Notes under the pieces: generated by a model | Database searches by the model: none | Told to the model about the DNA's origin: nothing | The model's input: only the letters and a program-made list of their open reading frames with translations | Source of the DNA: Caldisericia bacterium | GTDB taxonomy: Bacteria; Caldisericota; Caldisericia; JAAYUI01 | Assembly: GCA_017992475.1 (NCBI GenBank) | Contig: JAGOOO010000012.1 | Span: forward strand, 1 to 40,346 | Direction of reading: 5' to 3' | Length of the DNA: 40,346 bases | Program-made: the position numbers and the translations under genes | Shown: piece after piece, positions 32,490 through 40,346 of the stretch | Numbering within the stretch: the stretch's first letter is position 1 | Layout of the letters: each line of letters opens with the position of its first letter

Positions 32490-33976
32490 AAAGAGTGGCA
32501 ATTTTTTTGCTCGCGGTTTTGTTGGCCGGTTGCACCCTGGCCAAGGGTGAAAGCATTGTTGATGAGCCACTGGTTAGTTTTTCAATCAGTGTTGATAGTA
32601 CCCAGACCAACCCTAAAATAATGAGCTCAGGCTCCTTTGAGCGTTTTATAAAAGAAGATTCATATACATTGGATGATCTGAATAAAGTGGTCACTGTGCA
32701 GACACTCCTCAATGGAGATGTTGTTTTCTGGTTTTACCAGCCGCAATACTCCCCAAAAACAAAGATTTTGCTCAGCGCTAATATCGAGGGCCCAAAATGT
32801 TTTATATACTGGACCCATACATATGAGTCCCGCTCCAATTATGCAGGCGATCCCATAAAATCCGAGTACGTGCCAAATTTTAGCTCTGGGACAATCAGGG
32901 TCCCAGAAGGACCTTGCCTTGTTGATTATGGCAAAGACAAAAGATCAATCTTTATTTGTTCCAATGGTCGCTACAAGAAACAAGATGTTGGAATGATAAA
33001 AAGAATTGCCCCGCCAAGTGGCATATTCTTCTCATCTAGCGATAATTCAATGCAATTGGAAATAAACCTTGACAAAACAGAGGATGAATGGGAAGACGGT
33101 TTTGTTATTATCTCCAAACAACTCCTTCATGACATGACAAACCAGAGGAGCAATGAGGCTTTGCTTGCCAGTGATCTTGGAAGAGTAAAAATCCTGAGAC
33201 AGGATGGTTTCTGGTTCATAACCCAGATTGGTGATTACGATGGTTGTGTTGAAGATTCTTTTTACCCCAACCCTGGTTTCTACACCTCGAACAGTATACT
33301 CAAGTGGTATTGCCAGCAGAAAAATCGCCTTCTGATAGACATGCTTTTGACAACAATGAAAATTGCTGTAGAAACAACGCCCGATGTTGGTTATAAGAAA
33401 ATGCCCGTGATTTCCGAGCTTTTTGAATCATGGTACGGGCTTGGTTCAGACTATCTGGACACCAGGTTTTCAACTGATTGTTCCAGGTTCTTGATAAATT
33501 GTGCCCAGATCTTTGATTGCAAGGGTGCATTTGAAAAAGCATCGATGCTAGCAAAAACCTACGAGAGGCTTGCACCCGAGCACACAATAAAATTTGGAAA
33601 TGGTTTTTTGTTTGAAGATTATATCTGGTTTGAGGGAACACCAAAAATCCCGGTTCATGCTTCACTAAATCATACGCTCTGCGAAATCAATTACTTGCTG
33701 GAACTCTATCTTTTAAATGAAGATGAGTCCGTCAAACAGCTTGCATTGAAACTGATAACCGGTCTTGAGGAAACCTGTGATAGCTGGATAAGGGACAATG
33801 GTGATCTCTGGTATGGGTATTTCCCGGCATGGCAAAAATATGACCGCGAGGATTATACCAATCTTACATACAATGATCTTCAGGATACATCAAGACTTTT
33901 CTGGCAGGTTTTTGGACAGAAAAATTGGGCTATAGAAAAACTTCTCTCCTCCAAAAAGGCATATCTGGGAAAATAG
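32486..33976 (+). CDS. Lipoprotein with possible alpha/alpha-toroid C-terminal domain
   Basis: A 496-residue lipoprotein. The GTG start overlaps the ccmF stop (GTGA). The signal peptide is MKRVAIFLLAVLLAGC with lipobox LAGC, so Cys16 is lipidated. Residues of about 30-250 look beta-rich. From about 290 the sequence is helical, and VHASLNHTLCEINYLLELYL near 395 and DNGDLWYGYF near 437 resemble the His-and-Trp pattern of (alpha/alpha) toroid sugar enzymes such as glucuronyl C5-epimerase. That resemblance is weak and is offered only as a lead. Translational coupling to ccmF suggests membership of the cytochrome-maturation transcript, perhaps only by position. Confidence 0.7.
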   Translation: MKRVAIFLLAVLLAGCTLAKGESIVDEPLVSFSISVDSTQTNPKIMSSGSFERFIKEDSYTLDDLNKVVTVQTLLNGDVVFWFYQPQYSPKTKILLSANIEGPKCFIYWTHTYESRSNYAGDPIKSEYVPNFSSGTIRVPEGPCLVDYGKDKRSIFICSNGRYKKQDVGMIKRIAPPSGIFFSSSDNSMQLEINLDKTEDEWEDGFVIISKQLLHDMTNQRSNEALLASDLGRVKILRQDGFWFITQIGDYDGCVEDSFYPNPGFYTSNSILKWYCQQKNRLLIDMLLTTMKIAVETTPDVGYKKMPVISELFESWYGLGSDYLDTRFSTDCSRFLINCAQIFDCKGAFEKASMLAKTYERLAPEHTIKFGNGFLFEDYIWFEGTPKIPVHASLNHTLCEINYLLELYLLNEDESVKQLALKLITGLEETCDSWIRDNGDLWYGYFPAWQKYDREDYTNLTYNDLQDTSRLFWQVFGQKNWAIEKLLSSKKAYLGK

Positions 33977-33979
33977 GTC

Positions 33980-34007
33980 TTGGCAAAATCCCACAAGGCG
34001 CTATAAT
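33980..34007 (+). promoter_or_regulatory. Promoter for the 200-residue unknown, leaderless type
   Basis: TTGGCA at 33980-33985, a 16-base spacer and a perfect TATAAT at 34002-34007, then 8 bases to the ATG at 34016. No Shine-Dalgarno is present. Confidence 0.65.
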
Positions 34008-34015
34008 TTATTCAA

Positions 34016-34618
34016 ATGGACAAGAGAACGGAGACTGCTTTTGTTTTTGATGGGGAGGGCAACCAGCTCCAGAAACATGTGCTTGTTTGGCCAGGGAGGG
34101 GCATTTATGACCGCTTTGAATCTGGCTGGACCAGCAGGAAGGATGGAGAACCCCAAATGCCTTCAAGGCTTTATTCTTATGCTGGGGGCACTGTCCTTTT
34201 GCCATGGGAGTTTGTTGATGGGAAATGGGTCACTGGCAAAGCCATCCAGATTGATAAAGGCGGTGTTTCCGCTGATCCCGAAATGATAGAGGGCAATCCA
34301 AAAGAGTCAATAAGGGCGTTCGGCCATTGTGGAAATATCATACTGGTCATTACCTGGCCTGATTTTGGCGAGAGGACTATATACATTTTTGACCAATACA
34401 AAAGACAGCTTTCAACGGCCCTTTACCAGTGGAGCCTTGGCTCCGAGCCACCGCCGCAGTTTTGCAAGGGGGTAACAGGACCTTTCCTTAAGGATTTCCC
34501 GGAGGGCTATGAGCTGGTGGTTCTCAAAAACAATAAGCTAAAAACCTGTATAACTGTCGGCCTTGCGCAAACCATGGATGAAGATGAAAAAATACCTCTT
34601 CTTGCGCTGACACTATAG
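34016..34618 (+). CDS. Cytoplasmic protein of unknown function
   Basis: A 200-residue soluble protein with no signal peptide or membrane helix. It is rich in Trp, Gly and aromatic residues, with strand-like segments (TAFVFDGEGNQLQKHVLVW, NIILVITWPDFGERTIYIFD) suggesting a beta-sandwich or propeller-like fold. I recognise no family. It has its own perfect TATAAT promoter, placed for a leaderless transcript, so it is expressed independently of the ccm operon. It converges on the double-cubane operon with 66 bases between. No clear terminator is visible there. Confidence 0.7.
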   Translation: MDKRTETAFVFDGEGNQLQKHVLVWPGRGIYDRFESGWTSRKDGEPQMPSRLYSYAGGTVLLPWEFVDGKWVTGKAIQIDKGGVSADPEMIEGNPKESIRAFGHCGNIILVITWPDFGERTIYIFDQYKRQLSTALYQWSLGSEPPPQFCKGVTGPFLKDFPEGYELVVLKNNKLKTCITVGLAQTMDEDEKIPLLALTL

Positions 34619-34684
34619 TCAGTCCTCGGGCCTATAATTCCCATACTTTTTCAAACGGCCATTCAAATTTCAAATATTACTTTT

Positions 34685-36991
34685 TTAGTGTGACGTTTTT
34701 AAGTTATTTTGGGACGCAACCGACAGGAAGGCCTCAATCCTGACCCTTAGCTGTTCCGTGTCCGAAGGTGAATAGTCAGTCTCGATTTTAAGGAAAGGGA
34801 GCCCCCATTTTTCCTGGACATGTTTTTTGACCAGTACTGATTCGATGTTGTATGTGTGACAAGCTTGCCACACCAGGTCGATGACGCCATGGGGTCTGAA
34901 TTTTTCAATCAGGCTGTCAAGTAACCCAAACCTGTCTTTGTTTGGCATCATGACCGAACACGGCAGTTTGAAGTATTTTCTGGCAATATTTTCCAGGAGA
35001 TCGCCCTCTTCGCTGACGGGGTCGACGATTGGTTTGAGTCCGGTGCAGTTTTCCTGTGCCACAACCACTGCCCCCGCCTCCTCAATCAGTTTAAGGACTT
35101 TTTCTGCCTGGTGCGGTAACGGCACACCGGTAAGGAGCATCCTTGGCTTGTGTGAGTATCTATCACCGGAGTTTTCAGCTTCCGATATAATTTTTTCGTA
35201 TGCCTTGAAGTCTCTCTCCTGGCAGGAGATGATGCTTTTGGCGTGGAGCACTTCCATTCCGGTAAGGCATTTCCCGCCAAAATCTGCGATCCTTGACCTG
35301 AGCGTCCTCTCCCTGTTCATTGTCCTGATTGCTGCCCTGAGCCTCTCTTCGGTGATTTCGTTTCCGGTCAGCTCTTCAAGCCTCTTTTTGAGCGCCTTTA
35401 CTTCCAGCAGCCAGTGCTCGAATGCTGCCTCTTCATCCGGTTTCTGGGTCAGCTCAAGAATGTGCATGGGCTTTGTTTTTGACATCAGCTCATACATCTT
35501 CTTTTTGCCGTCGCAGGTTGTTTCGCACACGATTAGATCAGACTCGTTAAATATCGGGTTGGCCTTCTCGGTGTGGTAGCCATAGGACGACTTGATGAGC
35601 GGGCAGAGGTTGGCCGGGAGCTCCTTTTCGGATGCCACGGCCATTGAATGGTTGCCTCCGCATGCGCACACGGGTATCGCTCCCGCGGCAAGTATCAGCT
35701 CCCTTGGCGTGTACTCGCAGAAAATGGAGACCACCTTTTTGCCGCCTGATTTTGCCTGCCTGGCAAGCTCAGTGCAATCTGAAATCATGCGATCAAAGTG
35801 CGAAAGTGACGGTACGGAATGGATGCCACCCTGTGGTGTTGTCGAGTTGCATTGCTGTGTTTTCACTGGTCCACTTTCGCATGTGCTTCCTTTTTCAGAT
35901 GAGCAGCATGGCTCTGACTGGCCCTCTTCACAGCATTGAGCTGATTTTGCTTCCCCGCAACATGGTGGCTCTTCTTTGTTATCATTGCAACACGCTTGTT
36001 TTTGAGTGCCAGAACTGCAGCAAATCTGTTGTTCCTCCTGGTGGCAGCATTCTGATGAATTCTTGGCTGGTGGTGGCCATGGGCAACAATCGCCCTTTAT
36101 GCTTTCAACAATCAGCATGTCCTGTTCCTCTCGTTTTTGGGATGTTTCTGGGAATGACTGCTGGAGGTTGATGGTTTTAAATTCGGTGCAAGTGAGATTA
36201 CCTTTTTCGCCGAGTTGCCTTGCCGCTATGATTGCCGCACCAAGTGCGCCTGTTATTCTTGGGTCTGGCGGAATGAGCAGTTTTTCATGGAGCTCTGCGC
36301 CCAGCGCCCTTATCATTGCCATGTCTTTGGCAACACCGCCGGTGAAAGCAACCGGAGGTTCAATCCTTCCTCTCTCTGCGAGCCCAGCGACTCTCCTGGC
36401 GATTGATTTGTGGATGCCTGCCGAAAGCTCCTCTCTCCTGATGCCCTTTGCAAGCATTCCTATCACTTCGCTTTCTGCAAAGACGACGCACATTGAGCTT
36501 ATCTCAGGTACATCTGTTGCCATCCCGGCCAGTTTTGCCATTCCATCGAGGTTGGTCCCGAGGAGCTTTGAAACCACTTCGAGAAATCTCCCTGTTCCTG
36601 CCGCGCACCTGTCGTTCATGGAGAAGTCTCTTATGGTACCATCGGCATTGAGATGGATAGATTTGCTGTCCTGTCCGCCAATGTCGATAATTGTTCTTGC
36701 CTGTGGCACAAGGAGATGGACACCAACCGCATGGCATGTGATCTCTGTTGTCGTATCACATGCGAAATCGACGAGACCCCTGCCATAGCCGGTTGCAATT
36801 GTTCTTTTCAAATCAGAAGGCAATACGCCTGCATACTCAAGAGCAAGTTCCTGCACCCTTTTTGCGTCACTTTTTGAATTGGCGGTTGTATCGGTGACTA
36901 TTGCCGACGCAATCTTCTTTTCGTCTATGTTGTAGAGAACAGCTTTTGCAGTCCTGCTGCCGAGATCTATGCCAAGGGTGTAGGTTGCCAC
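34685..36991 (-). CDS. Fusion: ATPase activator, Cys-pair array linker, double-cubane reductase
   Basis: A 768-residue fusion. Residues 1-265 are a BadF/BcrA/HgdC-type activator: GIDLGSRTAKAV, the Fe-S ligands Cys129 (NDRCAAGTG) and Cys168 (SSMCVVFAESE), and FTGGVAKD. Residues of about 281-390 are a linker with Cys-Cys pairs at 302, 315, 324, 334, 344, 353 and 362, then single Cys371 and Cys381. From about 391 is a 2-hydroxyacyl-CoA dehydratase D-component-like domain of the double-cubane anaerobic-reductase type. It has EYTPRELILAAGAIPV, LCPLIKSSYG (Cys463), CETTCDGKKKMYEL (Cys489 and Cys493) and QACHTYNIES (Cys711). The activator hydrolyses ATP to inject low-potential electrons, here apparently into its own fused partner. 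GTG start with AGGAGG upstream. Substrate unknown. Confidence 0.88.
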   Translation of the reverse strand: MATYTLGIDLGSRTAKAVLYNIDEKKIASAIVTDTTANSKSDAKRVQELALEYAGVLPSDLKRTIATGYGRGLVDFACDTTTEITCHAVGVHLLVPQARTIIDIGGQDSKSIHLNADGTIRDFSMNDRCAAGTGRFLEVVSKLLGTNLDGMAKLAGMATDVPEISSMCVVFAESEVIGMLAKGIRREELSAGIHKSIARRVAGLAERGRIEPPVAFTGGVAKDMAMIRALGAELHEKLLIPPDPRITGALGAAIIAARQLGEKGNLTCTEFKTINLQQSFPETSQKREEQDMLIVESIKGDCCPWPPPAKNSSECCHQEEQQICCSSGTQKQACCNDNKEEPPCCGEAKSAQCCEEGQSEPCCSSEKGSTCESGPVKTQQCNSTTPQGGIHSVPSLSHFDRMISDCTELARQAKSGGKKVVSIFCEYTPRELILAAGAIPVCACGGNHSMAVASEKELPANLCPLIKSSYGYHTEKANPIFNESDLIVCETTCDGKKKMYELMSKTKPMHILELTQKPDEEAAFEHWLLEVKALKKRLEELTGNEITEERLRAAIRTMNRERTLRSRIADFGGKCLTGMEVLHAKSIISCQERDFKAYEKIISEAENSGDRYSHKPRMLLTGVPLPHQAEKVLKLIEEAGAVVVAQENCTGLKPIVDPVSEEGDLLENIARKYFKLPCSVMMPNKDRFGLLDSLIEKFRPHGVIDLVWQACHTYNIESVLVKKHVQEKWGLPFLKIETDYSPSDTEQLRVRIEAFLSVASQNNLKTSH

Positions 36992-38418
36992 TTTTGTTTC
37001 CTCCTGCTTCTTATCAGCTCGAAAAATGCCTCAAATCTTGTGCCCAGCTGTGATGATGTTGCATCCGTGAGAGGCGGCACCGATATCTGGAGCACTGGAA
37101 TTCCCTCTTTTGATGCCAGTTCCCTGATGATGTTTCCTTCGGTTGCGCTGTGGGAAGCGCCAGGGATATTGCTTACAACAATGCCTTCTGCTTTGTATTT
37201 TTTTACTTCGTCAATAACAATTTTTGCCCTCTGCCATGCCGGGCCTATCATGGGGTCAGAAAGTGCTGTCAACGCCAGGGCCCTCATCGGGCTGACATTG
37301 GTGGGAATCTGGACGAGTGCATGCCTAAAAAGATATTCTGTTCCGGCAATTGCACCGCCAAGGTCCTCAAAGAGGTTCATGACTCTCAGGTCTGCAACCG
37401 GGTTTATCCAGACCGCCCTGCAGTTTTCTTTTGGGAGTACGCCAGCACCACTTTCCACCCTTTTTCTGACCGTTTCCAGGACATGGGCAAGCACATTTGT
37501 TGCCTCTTCCCTGTCTGAACAGAAGTGGATGGCTATCATTTCACAGATCTGGGTTTCCAGTGCCGGAAACGGGCATGGCACAGAACCATAGCAAAGGTCC
37601 CTTACCTCACCAATTATTTGCCTGAACCTGTTGGCTTTCTCTATGCCTTCCGAAACCATGTTGTCGGTCACAGGGTGCCCGAGAAACTCTGAAAGCTCGT
37701 TCCTTACCCTGTCAAATTCCCTTTCCAAGAAATCGGCTGTCCTTTTTGGGGCATAAAATCCTGTCGGGAGCAATTCAACTTCCTCGCCAGCAGATGGACT
37801 GCCCCTGAACGGGAGCTCCCACCAGCTCGTTTTTGTTCCCATGTCGGCCAGTCTCTGCATGATTGCCGAGAAGTCGTCGCAGCAGCACCCAACTGCGGCG
37901 ATCAGGTAGTCCGGCCTTGGAAAATGGTTGTTTGATATGTAGGCAGAAAGGGTGGCCCTTGAGGGGCACACTTCCTCGCCAAGGCCGAGCGAGTCGGCCA
38001 TTTTGAGCAGCCCTTCCGACATCTCCATGATGCATGGTATCCACCACGCCCCGTCGGGATAAAACGCAATTGTGTCTGGTGATGAGTAGGTCAGGACTGG
38101 CATTGTACCAAGGTCCTTGAGTGTCCCGATTATCTTTTTTCCTGCGAGTCTTGCCTTGTGGAGTCTCTCCTCCTCAGAAAGCAGGAAAGACCAGAGTCTT
38201 ATTGAAGCAAGCGAATTGTCATACTTGAGCGATTTTAGCCTCAGGTCTCCCTGGTCTTCAGCAAAACACCTTGGTTCTTCCAGATACTGGGTTTCCTTGG
38301 AGGTTCCCTCCAGATAGCAAAAGGCCTTCTTTTGGCTTTCAGGCATCATCCTGAATTGGGAGTTCCACTGATCGTAGGTTATTCTCTCTGGTTTCGGATC
38401 GGGCCAGTATTGTCTCAT
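36967..38418 (-). CDS. 2-hydroxyacyl-CoA dehydratase / benzoyl-CoA reductase family subunit
   Basis: A 483-residue member of the HgdB/BcrBC/FldBC superfamily. Candidate cluster cysteines are Cys129 (WWIPCIMEM), Cys151 (EVCPSRATLSAY) and the triple Cys178-180 (VGCCCDDFSAIMQ), matching the CP...K and CD positions of relatives. Where the fusion partner has QACHTYNIE near its C-terminus, this protein has GASHSATEG, so that cysteine is Ser. It overlaps both neighbours: the dehydratase-like gene upstream by ATGA and the fusion gene downstream by 25 bases. It probably forms a heteromer with one of them. Without CoA-transferase or substrate genes nearby, the reaction cannot be named. Confidence 0.82.
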   Translation of the reverse strand: MRQYWPDPKPERITYDQWNSQFRMMPESQKKAFCYLEGTSKETQYLEEPRCFAEDQGDLRLKSLKYDNSLASIRLWSFLLSEEERLHKARLAGKKIIGTLKDLGTMPVLTYSSPDTIAFYPDGAWWIPCIMEMSEGLLKMADSLGLGEEVCPSRATLSAYISNNHFPRPDYLIAAVGCCCDDFSAIMQRLADMGTKTSWWELPFRGSPSAGEEVELLPTGFYAPKRTADFLEREFDRVRNELSEFLGHPVTDNMVSEGIEKANRFRQIIGEVRDLCYGSVPCPFPALETQICEMIAIHFCSDREEATNVLAHVLETVRKRVESGAGVLPKENCRAVWINPVADLRVMNLFEDLGGAIAGTEYLFRHALVQIPTNVSPMRALALTALSDPMIGPAWQRAKIVIDEVKKYKAEGIVVSNIPGASHSATEGNIIRELASKEGIPVLQISVPPLTDATSSQLGTRFEAFFELIRSRRKQKWQPTPLA

Positions 38419-39470
38419 TGTGGCAGACTCTCCCTGAACGCCTCTACTCTTGTTGCAGTCCTTGGAGAGCAGGTGTCTGAGTAGTTCATGTCAAGCACAA
38501 GCATTGGCAGATTGATTATCTGTTTTGCCCGTTGGGCTTCGATGTTCCACAAGTCGCAATATCTCACTGATCTCCAGATCACTGAAGTTGCGCCTGTCTC
38601 CAAGAGTTTTTTGGAAACATAGGAATAAAAAGAATCATTTGGCCTCTTCCATATGCATGGGGGATGATTGAAATATGAATCGGCCAGATCAGTAATTGGG
38701 TCATCTTTTATGGAAAGATCAAAATCAATGCTTCTGTCGCCGGTGCATGTGGCGTTAAAGATGATGTTAAAACCTGAATCTTCCAGGAGTTTTAGAAATG
38801 CTGCGTCCTCAAGCGCCAAAGGACTTCCTGCCAGCATGGTTTTCTTCTTTAAAGAGGTTTTTGTTTTAAAAGGTTTTTCCAGATAAGACATCATAAAATC
38901 AGGATCAGTCTGGGACTCCAGATGGACAAGACAGTGAAAATCTACAGCGCTTAAGGATTTTCTGAGCGACCTCAGCTTTGATCTGATTAAATTTCTTTTG
39001 TCACAAACATTCTTAAGCTTGGTATTGAATGACTCATCAGTCAATGACTTGCCAGTCAACGATTCGAGGTGCGAGTAAAGGGCCCTTATTTCACTGCGAT
39101 AAAGCTCTCTTGAATTATCTGTGCAAGTTTTTGGAACGTTGACCATAAATCCGGTTTCATATTTTTCTGAAAGAATGATCTCGGATAACCTTCTCATCTG
39201 GTCGCATGAGGTGCAGCCAATCACAGGTGCGCCCGACAGTGACGCACCTGCTATGGTTTTGCAGAAAGAACATACCTCTCCGCTTAATTTTCTTTCTCCA
39301 GCAGACTCATGGGATGGCGTTCCACAGCCCATCAGTCTTGCTGTTTTTAAGCCAAAGCTTTCCAGGAGCTCCCTTGGCACCCATGAGCAGGCATATTTTA
39401 TTGCATTTTTCGCACTTTGCCTTGCTTCGAGCGCATCAATAAAAATGGGGTTCTGGAAAACTTCTTTCAT
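38415..39470 (-). CDS. Divergent 2-hydroxyacyl-CoA dehydratase D-component family protein
   Basis: A 351-residue, more diverged member of the same family as the next two genes. CSWVPRELLESFGL at about 28-41 corresponds to EYTPRELILAAG. VCSFCKTIAGA (Cys67 and Cys70) corresponds to LCPLIKSSYG, VIGCTSCDQMRRL (Cys86 and Cys89) to CETTCDGKKKMYE, and SVRYCDLWNIEA near residue 307 to QACHTYNIES. The fold and cysteine positions are thus kept, though key residues such as the Lys and His after the cysteines differ. It may be the second half of a heterodimer. Its start lies 1 base after the methyltransferase stop, with a weak ribosome site, which suggests coupling. Confidence 0.75.
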   Translation of the reverse strand: MKEVFQNPIFIDALEARQSAKNAIKYACSWVPRELLESFGLKTARLMGCGTPSHESAGERKLSGEVCSFCKTIAGASLSGAPVIGCTSCDQMRRLSEIILSEKYETGFMVNVPKTCTDNSRELYRSEIRALYSHLESLTGKSLTDESFNTKLKNVCDKRNLIRSKLRSLRKSLSAVDFHCLVHLESQTDPDFMMSYLEKPFKTKTSLKKKTMLAGSPLALEDAAFLKLLEDSGFNIIFNATCTGDRSIDFDLSIKDDPITDLADSYFNHPPCIWKRPNDSFYSYVSKKLLETGATSVIWRSVRYCDLWNIEAQRAKQIINLPMLVLDMNYSDTCSPRTATRVEAFRESLPQ

Positions 39471-39471
39471 T

Positions 39472-40278
39472 CTACTTTTTTCTTCCTATGAACCTTCCCC
39501 TGCTGAAACGACCAGCACGGGCCATGTCTCTCATGAAGGCCATTTCTCCACCCATGGCCTGCATCATGTTCGCATCGTTTCCTATAATCCTGAGCGCATC
39601 GTAAGTGAATTGTTTTGTGAGCATGTCAATGTAGAGTGCAATGTGGTCTGCAAAATACTGATTTTGATCGGTTGCCTCAATTACTTCAAAGCCATTTTTT
39701 TCAAGGAGGTTTTTGTAACCCTCAAGAGTCTCCATATATGGGAATTTCATGAAGTCAAAAATTCTTGAGGCCTCGTCCTTCGTCAATTTGTTGTGCCCCT
39801 CGATCCAATCGGTGAAAGCAATTGTCCCACCTGGTTTTAATATTCTTGCAGCTTCAGAGACGAGTTTCCCCTTGTCTTCAACATAGCACCATGCATCCTC
39901 GCCCCACACGAAATCGAATGTTGAGTTCGGATACGGAACTGCTGTGACGTCGCCTTTTTTGAATTCCAGTTTTGCTTCAAGCCCCTCTTTTTTGGCCCGC
40001 TCCGCAGCCTCGCCAAGGACCCTGTCCGTTGCATCAACACCTGCCATGCTGACCTTGAAATTTCTTGCCAGGAACCTCATGCCTGCACCGACACAGCAGC
40101 ACAGATCAACACCCTTCGTCCCTTCCTTGATTCCGGCCCTCTGTGCCAGTTCCATCGAAGAAGCTAAACCACCAATATGGATTTGTTCTCCCATGACCAG
40201 CTCCCATAAATCTTTGTGAGCCCCAGAATAAACATCCTGAACATCTTTTAATGTAAATTTGCTGTGTTCCAAAACCAT
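39472..40278 (-). CDS. Class I SAM-dependent methyltransferase
   Basis: A 268-residue methyltransferase. DLCCCVGAGMRFLAR (about 69-83) is the SAM-binding motif I loop, followed by GVDATDRVLGEA with the acidic ribose ligand. KKGDVTAVPYPNSTFDFVWGEDAWCYVED are the motif II to III region and AARILKPGGTIAFTDW is motif post-III. The opening DLWELVMGEQIHIGG resembles sarcosine/dimethylglycine N-methyltransferases, but the substrate is not predictable. AGGAGG is only two bases before the ATG at 40278, so the TTG at 40272 with spacing 8 is a possible true start. It heads the double-cubane operon, and its promoter may lie beyond the window. Confidence 0.85.
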   Translation of the reverse strand: MVLEHSKFTLKDVQDVYSGAHKDLWELVMGEQIHIGGLASSMELAQRAGIKEGTKGVDLCCCVGAGMRFLARNFKVSMAGVDATDRVLGEAAERAKKEGLEAKLEFKKGDVTAVPYPNSTFDFVWGEDAWCYVEDKGKLVSEAARILKPGGTIAFTDWIEGHNKLTKDEASRIFDFMKFPYMETLEGYKNLLEKNGFEVIEATDQNQYFADHIALYIDMLTKQFTYDALRIIGNDANMMQAMGGEMAFMRDMARAGRFSRGRFIGRKK

Positions 40279-40346
40279 TCCTCCTTTTTGTGTGGCGCGG
40301 CCACCAAACAAAAAGGATCTAGATTTTTGGCTGGCGGGACGCGTCC

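Noticed and set aside
40292-40304. GTGGC-GCG-GCCAC palindrome upstream of the methyltransferase
   Set aside because: A 5-bp arm with a 3-base loop next to the window edge; too short to call as an operator or attenuator.
1-40346. tRNA or rRNA genes, CRISPR arrays, insertion sequences, prophage genes
   Set aside because: Read for cloverleaf-like segments, repeated spacers, transposase or integrase motifs and terminal inverted repeats on both strands; none seen.

Overview
The window reads as chromosomal DNA from an anaerobic or microaerophilic bacterium of moderate GC, probably an uncultured lineage that I cannot name from sequence alone. It has no rRNA, tRNA, transposase, integrase, phage gene or CRISPR array that I can see. 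It carries 36 intact protein genes, one of them (ccmD) only 33 codons long, plus one large secreted-protein gene split by an in-frame TGA. Genes are packed into short operons with many ATGA-type overlaps. Operon-internal genes and several first genes use strong AGGAGG sites. Eight first genes instead lack a Shine-Dalgarno and have -35/-10 pairs placed so that transcription would begin at or within a few bases of the start codon, which suggests that leaderless mRNAs are routine in this organism.

Layout. 1-6.8 kb (+): a secreted protein, then comB, a GlcD/GlcF-type oxidase pair, a lipoprotein and an aldehyde dehydrogenase, ended by a strong terminator. 6.9-9.9 kb: a VOC protein, an endonuclease III-like glycosylase, a secreted protein with copper-amine-oxidase-like stalk repeats, and a membrane-anchored unknown. 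10-12.4 kb (-): tdh-kbl, degrading threonine to glycine and acetyl-CoA. 12.5-15 kb (+): two tandem DUF4388 (PATAN) paralogues and a small membrane protein. 15-18.8 kb (-): a five-gene operon of polyprenyl diphosphate synthase, PduL phosphotransacylase, a Ste24-like membrane protein without its zinc ligands, a tandem-BMC (PduT-like) shell protein and a HIT protein. 18.9-20.2 kb (+): a pair of CYTH proteins. 20.3 kb (-): a ferredoxin. 21-25.7 kb (+): a secreted HExxH metallopeptidase-like giant with DUF11 and PKD-like C-terminal domains, interrupted by TGA. 25.8-27.9 kb (-): thiolase and 3-hydroxybutyryl-CoA dehydrogenase. 28-32.5 kb (+): ccmABCDEF of the CcmH-independent 'System I*' type, followed by a lipoprotein and an unknown protein. 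34.7-40.3 kb (-): a methyltransferase and three 2-hydroxyacyl-CoA dehydratase/double-cubane family proteins, the last fused to its own ATPase activator through a linker carrying seven Cys-Cys pairs at regular spacing.

Together the genes indicate amino-acid and CoA-ester fermentation (Tdh/Kbl, thiolase, HBD, PduL, ferredoxin, double-cubane reductases) with c-type cytochrome assembly. The candidates for undescribed biology are the Cys-pair-array fusion and its operon, the isolated BMC-T/PduL/pseudo-Ste24 operon, and the leaderless promoter class.
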